From an uncultured Muribaculaceae bacterium (GTDB taxonomy: Bacteria; Bacteroidota; Bacteroidia; Bacteroidales; Muribaculaceae), in contig CAJTWH010000002.1 in the NCBI GenBank assembly GCA_910579995.1, positions 124,001 to 188,000 on the forward strand: a stretch of DNA of 64,000 nucleotides. The letters are read 5' to 3'. Every line of letters starts with the position of its first letter. Position 1 is the first letter of the stretch. Below the pieces are notes generated by a model. That model worked only from the letters and a program-made list of their open reading frames with translations, had not been told where the DNA came from and did no database searches. This document shows, piece by piece, positions 18,053 through 27,168 of this stretch. The translations under genes were made by a program, and so were the position numbers.

Positions 18053-18088
18053 AAATCTCTGAAAATCATTGATTTTCAGAGATTTTTG
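18053..18088 (+). terminator. Terminator after tRNA-Lys
   Basis: CTCTGAAAATC and GATTTTCAGAG form an 11-bp perfect stem with a 3-nt loop, followed by a T run. It lies about 25 bp after the tRNA. Confidence 0.85.
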
Positions 18089-18277
18089 TTTATACCCTCT
18101 ATCCACCGTTGGCTCAGAAAGACGGCGAAATCATCTTCATAGCCTTAATGTATACCACTAAACATTTGGTACTTGCTCATTGTTGTTAAAAAGATTATTG
18201 GCATACCCGTTAGCAAAAAAACATTCACAATACCCGATAGTGAGATTCATACTGTCGGTGCATGAAGAACAATAACA

Positions 18278-18844
18278 ATGAACAGACTACTCTTGATAAT
18301 CGACCCCCAGAATGATTTCATTACCGGCGCTCTACCAATAAAGGGTGCAGAAGAAGCAATGAACAATCTCGCGGACTACATTTGCAGGAATTCCGGTAAG
18401 TATGCCTTGAAGATTGTCACAGCCGACAGACATCCGTTCTTTCACTGTTCGTTCACCGATTGCGGAGGTGAGTGGCCCCGACATTGCGTCCACGACACGG
18501 CCGGGGCTGCGATATGGCAAGCATTATTCAGCCCTCTTTATGAAACCGAAGGAGCCGTCCATTTCCTTTATAAGGGACAGTGTAAAGCTTCTGAGGAATA
18601 CTCTATTTTCAGAAATCAGGAAGCCACACGGATAATCCGTGATTTGATTGAGAATGCTGAAATAGATCGGATCGACATCTGCGGACTTGCCGGCGATGTG
18701 TGCGTGCTGCAATCTCTCAGGGATGGCATGGAATTGTTCGGCGCTGACAAATTCAATGTGTTGACAGCTTTTTCGCCTTCCATCGATGGAGGAAAAGCTC
18801 TATCAGATATAATTGAAAAACACAATTTATTATGCGACAGATAA
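18278..18844 (+). CDS. pncA: Nicotinamidase / isochorismatase-family hydrolase
   Basis: This 188-residue cysteine hydrolase deamidates nicotinamide to nicotinate. Family marks are the catalytic Asp in LLIIDPQNDF (Asp9), the metal-ligand region TADRHPFFHCSF, the segment EWPRHCVHDTAG, a Lys near the middle (LYKG), and the nucleophile region CGLAGDVCVLQSLRDG. The isochorismatase family has several activities, but overlap of 13 bp with nicotinate phosphoribosyltransferase makes nicotinamidase the clear choice. The two steps salvage nicotinamide, the by-product of sirtuins such as the one encoded at 44 kb. Confidence 0.9.
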   Translation: MNRLLLIIDPQNDFITGALPIKGAEEAMNNLADYICRNSGKYALKIVTADRHPFFHCSFTDCGGEWPRHCVHDTAGAAIWQALFSPLYETEGAVHFLYKGQCKASEEYSIFRNQEATRIIRDLIENAEIDRIDICGLAGDVCVLQSLRDGMELFGADKFNVLTAFSPSIDGGKALSDIIEKHNLLCDR

Positions 18845-20037
18845 TACAACATTTTACCGACGATGATCTGTATAAGTTCACAATGTGTTGTGCGGTTATA
18901 GAATGTTTCCCTCGCAGGCAGGTCAAATATCAATTCAATGACCGCGACAACACTGTATACCCTCCCGGATTTGCCGATCTCGTAATGGAGCAGATTGCCA
19001 TGTTGGAAAATCTGAGGATTTCCGATGAAGAAATCGCTTTCATGCGCAGGAAGTGCAACTATATCCCGGAGTGGTTCATGAGTTTTCTCCGTGGCTTCCG
19101 CTACGACAGAAGTTGGGTAAAAGTATGGCAAGATAGTGAAAGACATCTGCATATCGAATTCGAGGGTTATTGGAGCAATACCATCCTGCTCGAAGTAAAG
19201 GTGCTTGCAATCGTATCCGAGCTTTATTATATCGTTACCGGGGAGAATAAAAAATTTGACTACAATGATTACTACTCCCGCTCCTACGAGAAAGCCCGCA
19301 GATTGATTGGCGCAGGATGTATGTTCAGTGATTCGGGTACTCGTCGACGTGCTTCATTTATTGCTCAGGACACAGCTGTACGTGCAATGGCCGCATGTCA
19401 GAAAAAAGAGCGGGGTGCGGGTTGCTTCACCGGTACAAGCAACGTATATCTGGCGATGAAATACAACCTGACACCCATCGGCACGATGGCTCATGAATTT
19501 GTATGTGCTATTGCAGGAATGTATGGCCCGCTGATGGCGAACCATATAGCCATGACAAAATGGTCGCAGACATTTAGAGGTGCACTGGGAACATTCCTTT
19601 ACGACACTTACGGATGGCGTATCTTCAGCCTCAACTTCTCTACCGACTATGCCAATATGTTCAAGGGGCTGAGGGTAGACAGCGGCGACAACCGCGAGCA
19701 GCTGGACCTTATCATCGAGAAGTATCGTTCGCTGCACATTGACCCACGAACGAAACAGATTGTTTTCAGCAACGGCCTGAATGTTGACCGAGCTATTGAA
19801 ATACAGAAATATGCTGCCGACAAATGCCTGCCATCATACGGCATAGGCACACATTTCACCAACGATTTCGCCGGTGTCAAGCCTCGGAATATTGTGATAA
19901 AACTCACTGCCGTCAAGATTACCGAGTCGTGGCCATTTTATTCGCAGACATGCAAGCTCAGCGAGGACAAAGAAAAATATTCGGGCGATGAAGCAACCGT
20001 CAGAAGATTCATGGAGGCACTCCATTTAACCGAATAA
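18832..20037 (+). CDS. pncB: Nicotinate phosphoribosyltransferase
   Basis: This 401-residue enzyme joins nicotinate to PRPP to make nicotinate mononucleotide. Recognisable are the N-terminal DDLYKFTMCCAVIE, the substrate region FSDSGTRRRASF (about 164-175), GTSNVYLAMKY, a conserved active-site segment GTMAHEFV, and VDSGDNREQ (about 282). The length matches the bacterial PncB group. It is translated with pncA from an overlapping start, so the pair forms an NAD salvage operon. A converging terminator separates it from the fructokinase gene. Confidence 0.95.
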   Translation: MRQIIQHFTDDDLYKFTMCCAVIECFPRRQVKYQFNDRDNTVYPPGFADLVMEQIAMLENLRISDEEIAFMRRKCNYIPEWFMSFLRGFRYDRSWVKVWQDSERHLHIEFEGYWSNTILLEVKVLAIVSELYYIVTGENKKFDYNDYYSRSYEKARRLIGAGCMFSDSGTRRRASFIAQDTAVRAMAACQKKERGAGCFTGTSNVYLAMKYNLTPIGTMAHEFVCAIAGMYGPLMANHIAMTKWSQTFRGALGTFLYDTYGWRIFSLNFSTDYANMFKGLRVDSGDNREQLDLIIEKYRSLHIDPRTKQIVFSNGLNVDRAIEIQKYAADKCLPSYGIGTHFTNDFAGVKPRNIVIKLTAVKITESWPFYSQTCKLSEDKEKYSGDEATVRRFMEALHLTE

Positions 20038-20040
20038 CAG

Positions 20041-20077
20041 CAAAGGAGTCTCCTCAATTTGACAGGAGACTCCTTTG
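20041..20077. terminator. Bidirectional terminator between pncB and fructokinase
   Basis: CAAAGGAGTCTCCT and AGGAGACTCCTTTG form a 14-bp perfect stem with a 9-nt loop between two converging genes. Confidence 0.8.
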
Positions 20078-20096
20078 CTATAAGATTTTGTAAATT

Positions 20097-20975
20097 TCAA
20101 TCTGTCAGCTCAGGCGGAAGTATCGGCATTGCGCCTTTCTTTGTGCAGACGTAGGCTGAGGTCTGTACTGCACAGGAATGAGCCTCGGCGACTGTCTTCC
20201 CCTTCAGGATATTGGAAATGAAAGCAGCTGTGAATGAATCGCCGGCACCGACGGTATCGGCAACCTCAACTTTGGGGGTAGGCTGGAACGATACGTTGCC
20301 GGGGGTGAACACGTAGCTTCCGTTGATACCGCAAGTCAGGATGAGCATACGCAGGTTGTACTTGCCAAGAAGTATCCAGCATTTGTCCTGAAGATCTATG
20401 CCGGGATATCCGAACATGCGGCTGACGGTCACAAGTTCCTCATCGTTTATCTTAAGTATATTGCAGCGCTTCATTGAGTTGCAGAGGATTTCCTTGTTAT
20501 AGAAACCCTGACGGAGATTGACATCGAATACAATCAGCGGGTCATTTTCTGCCGGGATTGCGTCAAGGAATCGGTTGATGGTGTTTCTTGACACCACATT
20601 TCTCTGAGCGAGAGAGCCGAAGCATACAGCAGTCGTTCTTTCGGCAAGATTCTCAAGCATGGCAGTATAGGGTATATTATCCCAAGCCACATTCTCCTTT
20701 ATCTCATATTGCGGCACTCCGGCCTGATCGATTTCAACCTGCACGGTACCGGTCGGATAAGGTACTTTTTCAATCTGGTGCGTAAGGCCCTTCGATGTGA
20801 AATTTTCTATAATCTCGTGGCCGAGAGGGTCGTCGCCAATGGCACTGACAACACAGCTTGGAAGGCCGAATTGAGAAACATGATATGCGAAATTGGCCGG
20901 TGCTCCACCAATCTTCTTTCCTTCGGGGAGGACATCCCAAAGAGCCTCACCCATTCCAATTACTAATCCTTTCAT
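20097..20975 (-). CDS. PfkB-family fructokinase of the fructan PUL
   Basis: This 292-residue sugar kinase of the ribokinase/PfkB fold starts with the substrate-recognition region GEALWDVLPEGKKIGGAPANFA and ends with the PfkB signature DTVGAGDSFTAAF, in which the Asp of GAGD is the catalytic base. It is the last gene of a minus-strand operon after a sugar permease and a GH32 enzyme. It therefore very likely phosphorylates the fructose they release and import, as in the characterised B. thetaiotaomicron levan locus. It lies 8 bp after the permease gene. Confidence 0.92.
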   Translation of the reverse strand: MKGLVIGMGEALWDVLPEGKKIGGAPANFAYHVSQFGLPSCVVSAIGDDPLGHEIIENFTSKGLTHQIEKVPYPTGTVQVEIDQAGVPQYEIKENVAWDNIPYTAMLENLAERTTAVCFGSLAQRNVVSRNTINRFLDAIPAENDPLIVFDVNLRQGFYNKEILCNSMKRCNILKINDEELVTVSRMFGYPGIDLQDKCWILLGKYNLRMLILTCGINGSYVFTPGNVSFQPTPKVEVADTVGAGDSFTAAFISNILKGKTVAEAHSCAVQTSAYVCTKKGAMPILPPELTD

Positions 20976-20983
20976 GATATGAT

Positions 20984-22171
20984 TTATTTAATGTTTTTTA
21001 TATTCAATGTGTAATACAACAAGTAGATAACACCTACCGTCATTACCGCTACTGCACCACTCTGCCCTACTGCGTCGGCAGCAAAGCCCATGGCGAGGGG
21101 GAAAATCGTTCCGCCGAACAAGCCCATGATCATAAGGCCCGAAACCTCATTCTTTTCATTGGGTGTATATACGAGAGCCTGTGAAAAAATCACCGAGAAT
21201 ACGTTAGAGTTACCGAAGCCTATCAGTCCGATTCCTATATAGATAGGAGTCAAAGTATTGCAAGCGAAGAGCATGATCATAGCCACGAACATCATCAACA
21301 CACTGATTCCGAAAAACAGTTTGGGCGACATCGAGCGGAGAATGAATGTTCCGAGAAAACATCCGGCCGTACGGAATATGAAATAGATACTTGTAGCGAA
21401 ACCGGCTTCTTCAAGAGGAAGGCCAAGACGCTCCATAATGATTTTGGGAGCTGTGGTGTTGGTGCCGACGTCAATTCCTACATGGCACATTATACCAAGG
21501 AAGCAGAAGAGGATGAAAGGACGCCCGAGCAGTTTGATACACTCTCCTACCCCGGAGGCCTTGTCGGGTTTCTCTTCCTGAATGGGTGTTGCTGCAAGGA
21601 GTGAGATCGAGAGAAAACTGATCACTGCATAGATAGCAAACAGGGCGCGCCATCCAAGGCCGAATGTCGGGAAATATGTCGTAGCACCCCAAGCAGCCAA
21701 AATAGGAGCGAGGAACGAGGCTATAGCCTTGACAAATTGTCCGAAAGTAAGAGTGGAGGCAAGTTTGTCGCCGCTGATAAGGTTGGTTACAAGCGGGTTG
21801 AGAGAGGTCTGCATGATAGCATTGCCTATGCCGAGGAGCGAGAATGAAATCAGCATAATGCTGTAGCTGTCACCGGTTACAGGTATTATAAGCGAAATTG
21901 CTGTCACAATCAAGCTTATTAGTACTGTATTTTTTCTGCCAATCTTGTTCATCAGCATACCGGTGGGCACTGAAAATATCAGGAACCAGAAGAATACCAA
22001 TGAGGGGAAGAGGTTGGCCTGCGAATCGGTCAGGCCAAGATCTTTCTGCACGTAGTTTGAAGCTGTGCCTACAAGATCGACAAATCCCATGGCAAAGAAG
22101 CAAAGCATTACAGGAATCATCTGCATGAGCTGCCCCTTCTTATCGCTTACAAGCTTATAGTTATTTTCCAT
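20984..22171 (-). CDS. MFS sugar (fructose) permease of the fructan PUL
   Basis: This 395-residue transporter has about twelve membrane helices. It resembles the FucP-like branch of the major facilitator superfamily, with the start PVMLCFFAMGFVDLVGTASNYVQ-like first helix, the loop motif MNKIGRKNT after helix 2, and NPLVTNLI. Spacing of 8 bp on both sides places it between the GH32 and fructokinase genes. Proton-coupled fructose import across the inner membrane is the likely role. Substrate assignment rests on context rather than on residues. Confidence 0.87.
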   Translation of the reverse strand: MENNYKLVSDKKGQLMQMIPVMLCFFAMGFVDLVGTASNYVQKDLGLTDSQANLFPSLVFFWFLIFSVPTGMLMNKIGRKNTVLISLIVTAISLIIPVTGDSYSIMLISFSLLGIGNAIMQTSLNPLVTNLISGDKLASTLTFGQFVKAIASFLAPILAAWGATTYFPTFGLGWRALFAIYAVISFLSISLLAATPIQEEKPDKASGVGECIKLLGRPFILFCFLGIMCHVGIDVGTNTTAPKIIMERLGLPLEEAGFATSIYFIFRTAGCFLGTFILRSMSPKLFFGISVLMMFVAMIMLFACNTLTPIYIGIGLIGFGNSNVFSVIFSQALVYTPNEKNEVSGLMIMGLFGGTIFPLAMGFAADAVGQSGAVAVMTVGVIYLLYYTLNIKNIK

Positions 22172-22179
22172 TGATAAGA

Positions 22180-24021
22180 TTATTTTTCGATGTTGATAGA
22201 GTAAACTTTCACGTTTTTAACTTTAGCGGAGCCTCCATCTGTGGTAAAGGTCAACTTGCTGTAAGGAGTCGTCGGGAAGACGAGATTAGTCATCACTCCT
22301 TTGCCATCGTTTGCAAATACTTCCATGCTGGAGCGGTCGATGAAAATTCTCAGCGGAAGCGTTTTTCCTCCATTGAAAGTAGGGGTGACTGTTATTGCAG
22401 GAAAGTCCTGACTGAAATCTACTATACCACTCTCGCGGCGGTCAAACGATAATGTTTCGTAGTTAGGGGCGTATGTCAATACAGTCTTTTCTCCATTGTC
22501 ATTACTGAAGGTAAGAGAGATTGAGCCTGCTTTTCCGGGATCTATATCCATCAATATTTCGCAAATTCCATCATTCTCCGATGGCAGGGCTATTGTTTTA
22601 CCTTTGCCTTTTACACTGACTGATTTTGCATTGACCGTCATTTTTCCACGAAGAGCGCCAATTTCGGGCGATGGAGTTGTGGCGGCGTAAATCTGGCCGT
22701 CCGCTCCCTTGAAAAGACTGATTTCACGAGGAAGCGTATTGGCTGAGCGGAACTGTTTCGTGGGGACCTCTGCCGCATACTGCCAGTTGCTCATCCAGCC
22801 AATGATTGTGCGGCGGTTATCAGGAGCGTCGCTCCAGCTTACGACAGCATAGTTGTCTTTGCCATAATCAAGCCATTTGGTAAGCACTTTTCCATTGGTA
22901 TCCGTATCGGCCGTGAAAGTCTTGCCGTCAAAATCGCCGATGAAATACTGTATACCGCTGCCTCCGAACGGTCCGCCGGGGTTGATGTTGCACAGCAACA
23001 CCCATTTTTTCATATCAGAGCCTTCGACCGGTAATTCAAACAGGTCAGGGCACTCCCATACGCCATCCTGAGCTCCAAGGCCTTTGCCAAAACTGCTCTG
23101 AAGAGTCCACTCTTTCAAGTCGGGAGATGTGAATATGAGCATTTCATGATCCAAGGCATGGGCGAGTATAAGAGTCCACTGCTTAGTCTCCGGATTCCAG
23201 AACATGTTAGGGTCACGCGCTTCACTCTCGAGCGTAAGGACGGGATTGCCGGGATATATGGTAAATGTGCTGCCATTGTCATGGCTGTATGCAAGACTTT
23301 GAATCTGGCTCACACCTGCCGAGGTATACATGGCAACAACGGCGTCTTTGCCAAATCCGGCGCTGTTTTCTGTATCGATTGCCGAGCTTCCACTGAATAC
23401 CGAGCCTAAGCCGTTCGGTTCGATTGCCGCCGGATGGTGTTTCCAATTCACAAGGTCGCTTGATGAGGAATGCCCCCAAGTCATATTCTGCCATTTTGAA
23501 CCAAAAGGATTCCATTGATAATACAGGTGCCACTCTCCATCCTTATAGAACATGCCGTTAGGGTCGTTCATCCATCCATATACGGGAGTATGATGAAAGC
23601 AGGGGCGGTATTTTTCGTGATTGGCAGTATCTATGCTGTCGGTCAATTCGAAATTAGACCAACATGCGTCGTCTTTAGCCTCTCGCACGGTGGTGCGGTT
23701 TTGAGAGGTGACGATATTAAGAACCACATCATGACCCTTATAAGGCGACATGTCGAAAGGCACGGAGTAATCAACCTTCGATTTTGCCAGACGTACATAG
23801 AAGGTGCGGTCAAGTTTGCCGTCGACGAGCACATTCACAGTGGCGTCGTCGTATGCTTCCTGCACCGGCAGCATAAGGTAACGGGAATCGCCATCTACGC
23901 GGACCAAGGTGTTGTTGGTGCCGAGGTGCTCAATTTTTATTCCGTCGGCAGCATTTACAACCGCTCCCGAAAGAAAAGAAAGCGTTGTCAATGCCACTGC
24001 AGTTTTGAATATTGATTTCAT
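22180..24021 (-). CDS. GH32 beta-fructosidase (levanase/invertase type), periplasmic
   Basis: This 613-residue enzyme hydrolyses beta-fructosyl links. A signal peptide (residues 1-25, cleavage near VNAADG) has no lipobox, so a periplasmic location is expected. Residues 26-135 form an extra N-terminal beta domain (DUF4980 type). The five-bladed GH32 propeller follows with the nucleophile in WMNDPNG (D153), the transition-state stabiliser RDP (D270) and the acid/base in EC (E323). A C-terminal beta-sandwich ends with SMEVFANDG. It is the first gene of the minus-strand operon of the PUL. Linkage preference (levan or inulin) cannot be read from sequence. Confidence 0.93.
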   Translation of the reverse strand: MKSIFKTAVALTTLSFLSGAVVNAADGIKIEHLGTNNTLVRVDGDSRYLMLPVQEAYDDATVNVLVDGKLDRTFYVRLAKSKVDYSVPFDMSPYKGHDVVLNIVTSQNRTTVREAKDDACWSNFELTDSIDTANHEKYRPCFHHTPVYGWMNDPNGMFYKDGEWHLYYQWNPFGSKWQNMTWGHSSSSDLVNWKHHPAAIEPNGLGSVFSGSSAIDTENSAGFGKDAVVAMYTSAGVSQIQSLAYSHDNGSTFTIYPGNPVLTLESEARDPNMFWNPETKQWTLILAHALDHEMLIFTSPDLKEWTLQSSFGKGLGAQDGVWECPDLFELPVEGSDMKKWVLLCNINPGGPFGGSGIQYFIGDFDGKTFTADTDTNGKVLTKWLDYGKDNYAVVSWSDAPDNRRTIIGWMSNWQYAAEVPTKQFRSANTLPREISLFKGADGQIYAATTPSPEIGALRGKMTVNAKSVSVKGKGKTIALPSENDGICEILMDIDPGKAGSISLTFSNDNGEKTVLTYAPNYETLSFDRRESGIVDFSQDFPAITVTPTFNGGKTLPLRIFIDRSSMEVFANDGKGVMTNLVFPTTPYSKLTFTTDGGSAKVKNVKVYSINIEK

Positions 24022-24060
24022 AATATTTATGGTATTATTTTACGGTAGTGATTTCATGTG

Positions 24061-24068
24061 CAAAACTA
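24061..24068 (-). promoter_or_regulatory. Promoter -7 element of the GH32-permease-fructokinase operon
   Basis: It reads TAGTTTTG on the minus strand and lies 39 bp before the GH32 ATG. The 55-bp regulatory element starts 20 bp upstream, where a -33 element would sit, as expected for an activated promoter with no proper -33. Confidence 0.6.
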
Positions 24069-24088
24069 CAACATTATCATTGACGCCG

Positions 24089-24143
24089 CTATTAAAATTT
24101 GAGCATTATGTTGTAGAAATGTTGCATTGAACAAAAAATCATA
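24089..24143 (+). promoter_or_regulatory. Putative operator of the hybrid regulator, copy A
   Basis: This 55-bp element between the divergent GH32 and sensor genes matches 45 of 55 positions, without gaps, with a second element before susC (27030-27084). The best conserved parts are CTATTAAAA, GCATTATGTTGTA and CAAAAAATCATA. AraC-type domains of this regulator class bind such direct-repeat sites; the assignment is inference from placement and conservation. Confidence 0.7.
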
Positions 24144-24174
24144 TCAAATGCGCTGTTCTTCATAATATTATAGC

Positions 24175-24182
24175 TAACTTTG
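24175..24182 (+). promoter_or_regulatory. Promoter -7 element of the hybrid sensor gene
   Basis: TAACTTTG is 28 bp before the sensor ATG and 31 bp downstream of operator copy A. No TTTG is seen at -33. Confidence 0.5.
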
Positions 24183-24210
24183 CAGTGTTGATAACCTTTG
24201 ATCTGAACCA

Positions 24211-26946
24211 ATGATGAATAGAGTCGCATTATATTTACTTGGATTTTTAATGCTTCTTCCCCTCGTAGGTTGTAGTGAGGACAAGCATTACCGCATTGGC
24301 ATTTCGCAATGCAGTCAGGACGACTGGCGCACAAAAATGAACGATGAGATCTATCGTGAAATCATGTTTCATCCCGAAGCAGATGTTGAGATCCGTTCTG
24401 CCGATGACAGTAATGAGAAGCAGATAGCCGACATAAGATATTTTCTTGACAATGACTTTGACATAATCATTGCCGCGCCCAATGAAGCCGACGCTATCAC
24501 GCCCATTATCGAAGAAGTATATAATAAAGGTATACCGGTAATAGTTTTTGACCGCAATATCAACGGAGACTCCTATACCGCGCTTCAGGTAGTGGATAAT
24601 TATGGTATTGGCAAAGAAGCGGCTCAATATGCTTTCAGCCTTACGGGTAAAGGAGGGCGGATAATAGAAATATATGGTTTATCCGGGTCTACTCCTGCCA
24701 TCGAGCGTCATAAAGGTTTTATGGATGAAGCCTGTAAACTCGGATTGGATATACAAGGATCGGGGTTTGGAAACTGGAACAATGAGGACGCAGCTTTGGT
24801 TGCCGATTCGCTATTGACGGTCTATCCTGATGTAGACCTTATCTATGCACACAACGACCGCATGGCCATAGCCGCCTCCGAAGTGGCTGATAAAAAAGGG
24901 ATTCAAGTAAAGGTAATTGGCATTGACGCTGCTCCGGAAATCGGTATAAAGGCTGTCGCCGACGGCGTCATCGACGCGACATTCTTTTATCCAACAGAGG
25001 GTTATCGCTTGGTAAAGACGGCTTTATCCATTCTTAATGGTGAACCATACGAAAAGAATGTATGCCTGCCGATATCCTCGGCCGTAGACAAGTCAAACGC
25101 AGACATACTGCTTCTGCAAAACGAATCTCTCGAGGAAGAAACTGCTAAAATAAAGTTATTGAAGTCGCAGGTAGATGAGTATTGGAACCGACATTCGGCG
25201 CAAACCACTCTATTCTACGCAGCAATAGCTATCGTGGTATTGTTGTTCGGCTTCCTCTTTATGCTTCTAAGGGCTTTCTGGCTTCACAAAAGACACCAAT
25301 CGACACTTATAGAGCAGAACAAACTTCTTGCCCGTCAACGCGATACTGAGAAGAGCCTCAATGAGCAGTTGAATTTAGCCACTCAATCAAAACTGATGTT
25401 CTTCACCAATGTTTCCCATGATTTAAGGACACCGCTCACCCTCATCGCCGAACCGGTGGAACAACTCGAAGCCGCAGATTACCTCACACCGCAACACCGC
25501 GCCTTGATAAAGATTGCCAATAAGAATGTAAAGATTCTCCGTCGCCTCATAAATCAGATTCTTGATTTCAGAAAGTATGAAAACGGTAAATTGCAGGTAA
25601 ATCTCACCGAGGTGCATATCGCCGATCTTATCCGCGACTGGACTGAATCATTCACGGCAATTGCGCGTAAGCGGGAGATAAAACTATCGCTTGATATAAA
25701 GGTAGGCTCCGATGTCACCTTGGCGATTGACACAGAGAAGATAGAACGTGTATTCTTCAATCTGATGTCAAATGCCTTCAAATACACAGCCAATAACGGC
25801 CGGATTACTTTTGTGTGCGACTGTGATGAGAGCTCGCTCGTGTTTTCAGTAGAAGATACCGGGCAAGGTATTGCCGTAGAGGATCTTGGCAATATTTTCG
25901 ACCGTTTCTATCAGGTTGATAAAATACATCCTAATGGATCGGGCATAGGGCTTTCCCTTGCCAAAGCGTTCGTAGAGCTTCATGGCGGCACTATTGAAGT
26001 AGAGAGTGAGCCGGGCAAAGGCAGCAAGTTTACAGTGCATATTCCGGTCCGTCACGTCGAAACGGTTGTAAATTCAGAAATTACCCGCGTCATTACCGAC
26101 AGTGATATCAAGGCTGAACTTGGCGATATCGAACTTGACAGCTCAAACGAAGATGACAACAAACCGCTCCTGCTCGTAATTGACGATAATGCGGATATCC
26201 GGAAAATGATATGTGAGTTACTTGCCGACAGATATCGCATCATTGAGGCGCCGAACGGTAAGGATGGTATACGGCTTGCGTCGAAATATGTGCCTGATCT
26301 TGTTATCTGCGATGTAATGATGCCTGTGATGGACGGTCTTGAATGTTGCCGACGGATAAAGAATGAAGTCTCGACATCTCACATACCGGTGCTGATGTTG
26401 ACTGCCTGCAGCATGGACGAACAGCGCATTCAAGGCTATGAAAGCGGTGCCGACGGCTATCTGTCCAAACCGTTCAACAGCAAAATGCTAAGACTCCGTT
26501 GCGAGAATCTCATCGAAAACCGCCGACGGATAAAGAATATATTCACTGCTGAAAATGATATAAAAGCAGATTCGGCTGAAAACTCTTCCCAGCCGAAGCT
26601 CCCGCTTGATATCGACAACGATTTCTACGCCCGTTTTGTGTCTCTTGTCAATGAAGAGATTGGCAACGCTGATTTGAATATTGACGCACTTGCAGGCAAA
26701 TTGGGCTTGGGACGCTCACAATTCTATAGAAAAATCAAGTCTTTGACCAATTATTCACCTGTGGAATTATTGAGAAAGTTGAGGCTCGCCAAAGCAAGAG
26801 AATTACTCTCTACCACCGATAAATCGATCAGTGAGATTGCATACGAAGTAGGGTTCTCTGCTCCGGCTTATTTCACTCGCGTGTTCCGAGAGATGTATGA
26901 CGAATCACCGTCAGAGATGAGAGCGAGGCTGGGCTTCAAAAACTGA
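24211..26946 (+). CDS. Hybrid two-component system regulator (fructose-sensor type)
   Basis: This 911-residue protein combines sensor, kinase and regulator in one chain. Residues 25-300 form a type I periplasmic binding fold (sugar-binding, LacI/RbsB-like), as in the fructose sensor BT1754. One membrane helix lies at 333-353. The kinase has an H box NVSHDLRTPLT (H403), N box NLMSNAFKYT, G1 VEDTGQGI and G2 GSGIGLSL. The receiver has DD, phosphoacceptor D701 in ICDVMMPVMDG, and K753. An AraC helix-turn-helix domain ends the protein (about 800-911). The N-terminus has a lipobox-like LVGC (C21). It stands between the two operons it should control. Confidence 0.95.
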   Translation: MMNRVALYLLGFLMLLPLVGCSEDKHYRIGISQCSQDDWRTKMNDEIYREIMFHPEADVEIRSADDSNEKQIADIRYFLDNDFDIIIAAPNEADAITPIIEEVYNKGIPVIVFDRNINGDSYTALQVVDNYGIGKEAAQYAFSLTGKGGRIIEIYGLSGSTPAIERHKGFMDEACKLGLDIQGSGFGNWNNEDAALVADSLLTVYPDVDLIYAHNDRMAIAASEVADKKGIQVKVIGIDAAPEIGIKAVADGVIDATFFYPTEGYRLVKTALSILNGEPYEKNVCLPISSAVDKSNADILLLQNESLEEETAKIKLLKSQVDEYWNRHSAQTTLFYAAIAIVVLLFGFLFMLLRAFWLHKRHQSTLIEQNKLLARQRDTEKSLNEQLNLATQSKLMFFTNVSHDLRTPLTLIAEPVEQLEAADYLTPQHRALIKIANKNVKILRRLINQILDFRKYENGKLQVNLTEVHIADLIRDWTESFTAIARKREIKLSLDIKVGSDVTLAIDTEKIERVFFNLMSNAFKYTANNGRITFVCDCDESSLVFSVEDTGQGIAVEDLGNIFDRFYQVDKIHPNGSGIGLSLAKAFVELHGGTIEVESEPGKGSKFTVHIPVRHVETVVNSEITRVITDSDIKAELGDIELDSSNEDDNKPLLLVIDDNADIRKMICELLADRYRIIEAPNGKDGIRLASKYVPDLVICDVMMPVMDGLECCRRIKNEVSTSHIPVLMLTACSMDEQRIQGYESGADGYLSKPFNSKMLRLRCENLIENRRRIKNIFTAENDIKADSAENSSQPKLPLDIDNDFYARFVSLVNEEIGNADLNIDALAGKLGLGRSQFYRKIKSLTNYSPVELLRKLRLAKARELLSTTDKSISEIAYEVGFSAPAYFTRVFREMYDESPSEMRARLGFKN

Positions 26947-26970
26947 TTTCCTTTCATAGATCACATATCC

Positions 26971-27003
26971 GGGTCGCTCCTCTTTTTATGGAGCGACCCT
27001 TTG
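26971..27003 (+). terminator. Terminator after the hybrid sensor gene
   Basis: GGGTCGCTCC and GGAGCGACCC form a 10-bp stem with a 9-nt T-rich loop, followed by TTTG. It lies 25 bp after the stop and isolates the sensor from susC. Confidence 0.75.
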
Positions 27004-27029
27004 AAATATCTGTAGTCCAAATAGATACA

Positions 27030-27084
27030 CTATTAAAAATCGTGCATTATGTTGTAAAAATTGTGCGCTGCTCAAAAAATCATA
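27030..27084 (+). promoter_or_regulatory. Putative operator of the hybrid regulator, copy B
   Basis: This is the second copy of the 55-bp element, in the same orientation as copy A, 42 bp upstream of the susC -7 element. Mismatches to copy A fall between the conserved blocks, mainly at element positions 10-14, 33-34 and 38-43. That pattern suggests selection on protein contacts. Confidence 0.7.
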
Positions 27085-27126
27085 GTCAACACAACATGAG
27101 TGCAATACGGTAGATGATTCATTCCA

Positions 27127-27134
27127 TAATTTTG
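27127..27134 (+). promoter_or_regulatory. Promoter -7 element of susC
   Basis: TAATTTTG is 34 bp before the susC ATG, with no clear -33 element, consistent with dependence on an activator. Confidence 0.6.
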
Positions 27135-27168
27135 TGGCAGAATTAAAAAACCGGATAAATTTTATAAC

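Noticed and set aside
17794..18069. A 91-codon minus-strand frame with ARTLDPLIKSQLLYQLSYE
   Set aside because: It is antisense to tRNA-Lys; such frames are a known artefact of tRNA genes.
17956..18277. Possible integration site at the tRNA-Lys 3-prime end
   Set aside because: No integrase and no second copy of the tRNA end were seen. The genes on both sides are ordinary housekeeping genes.
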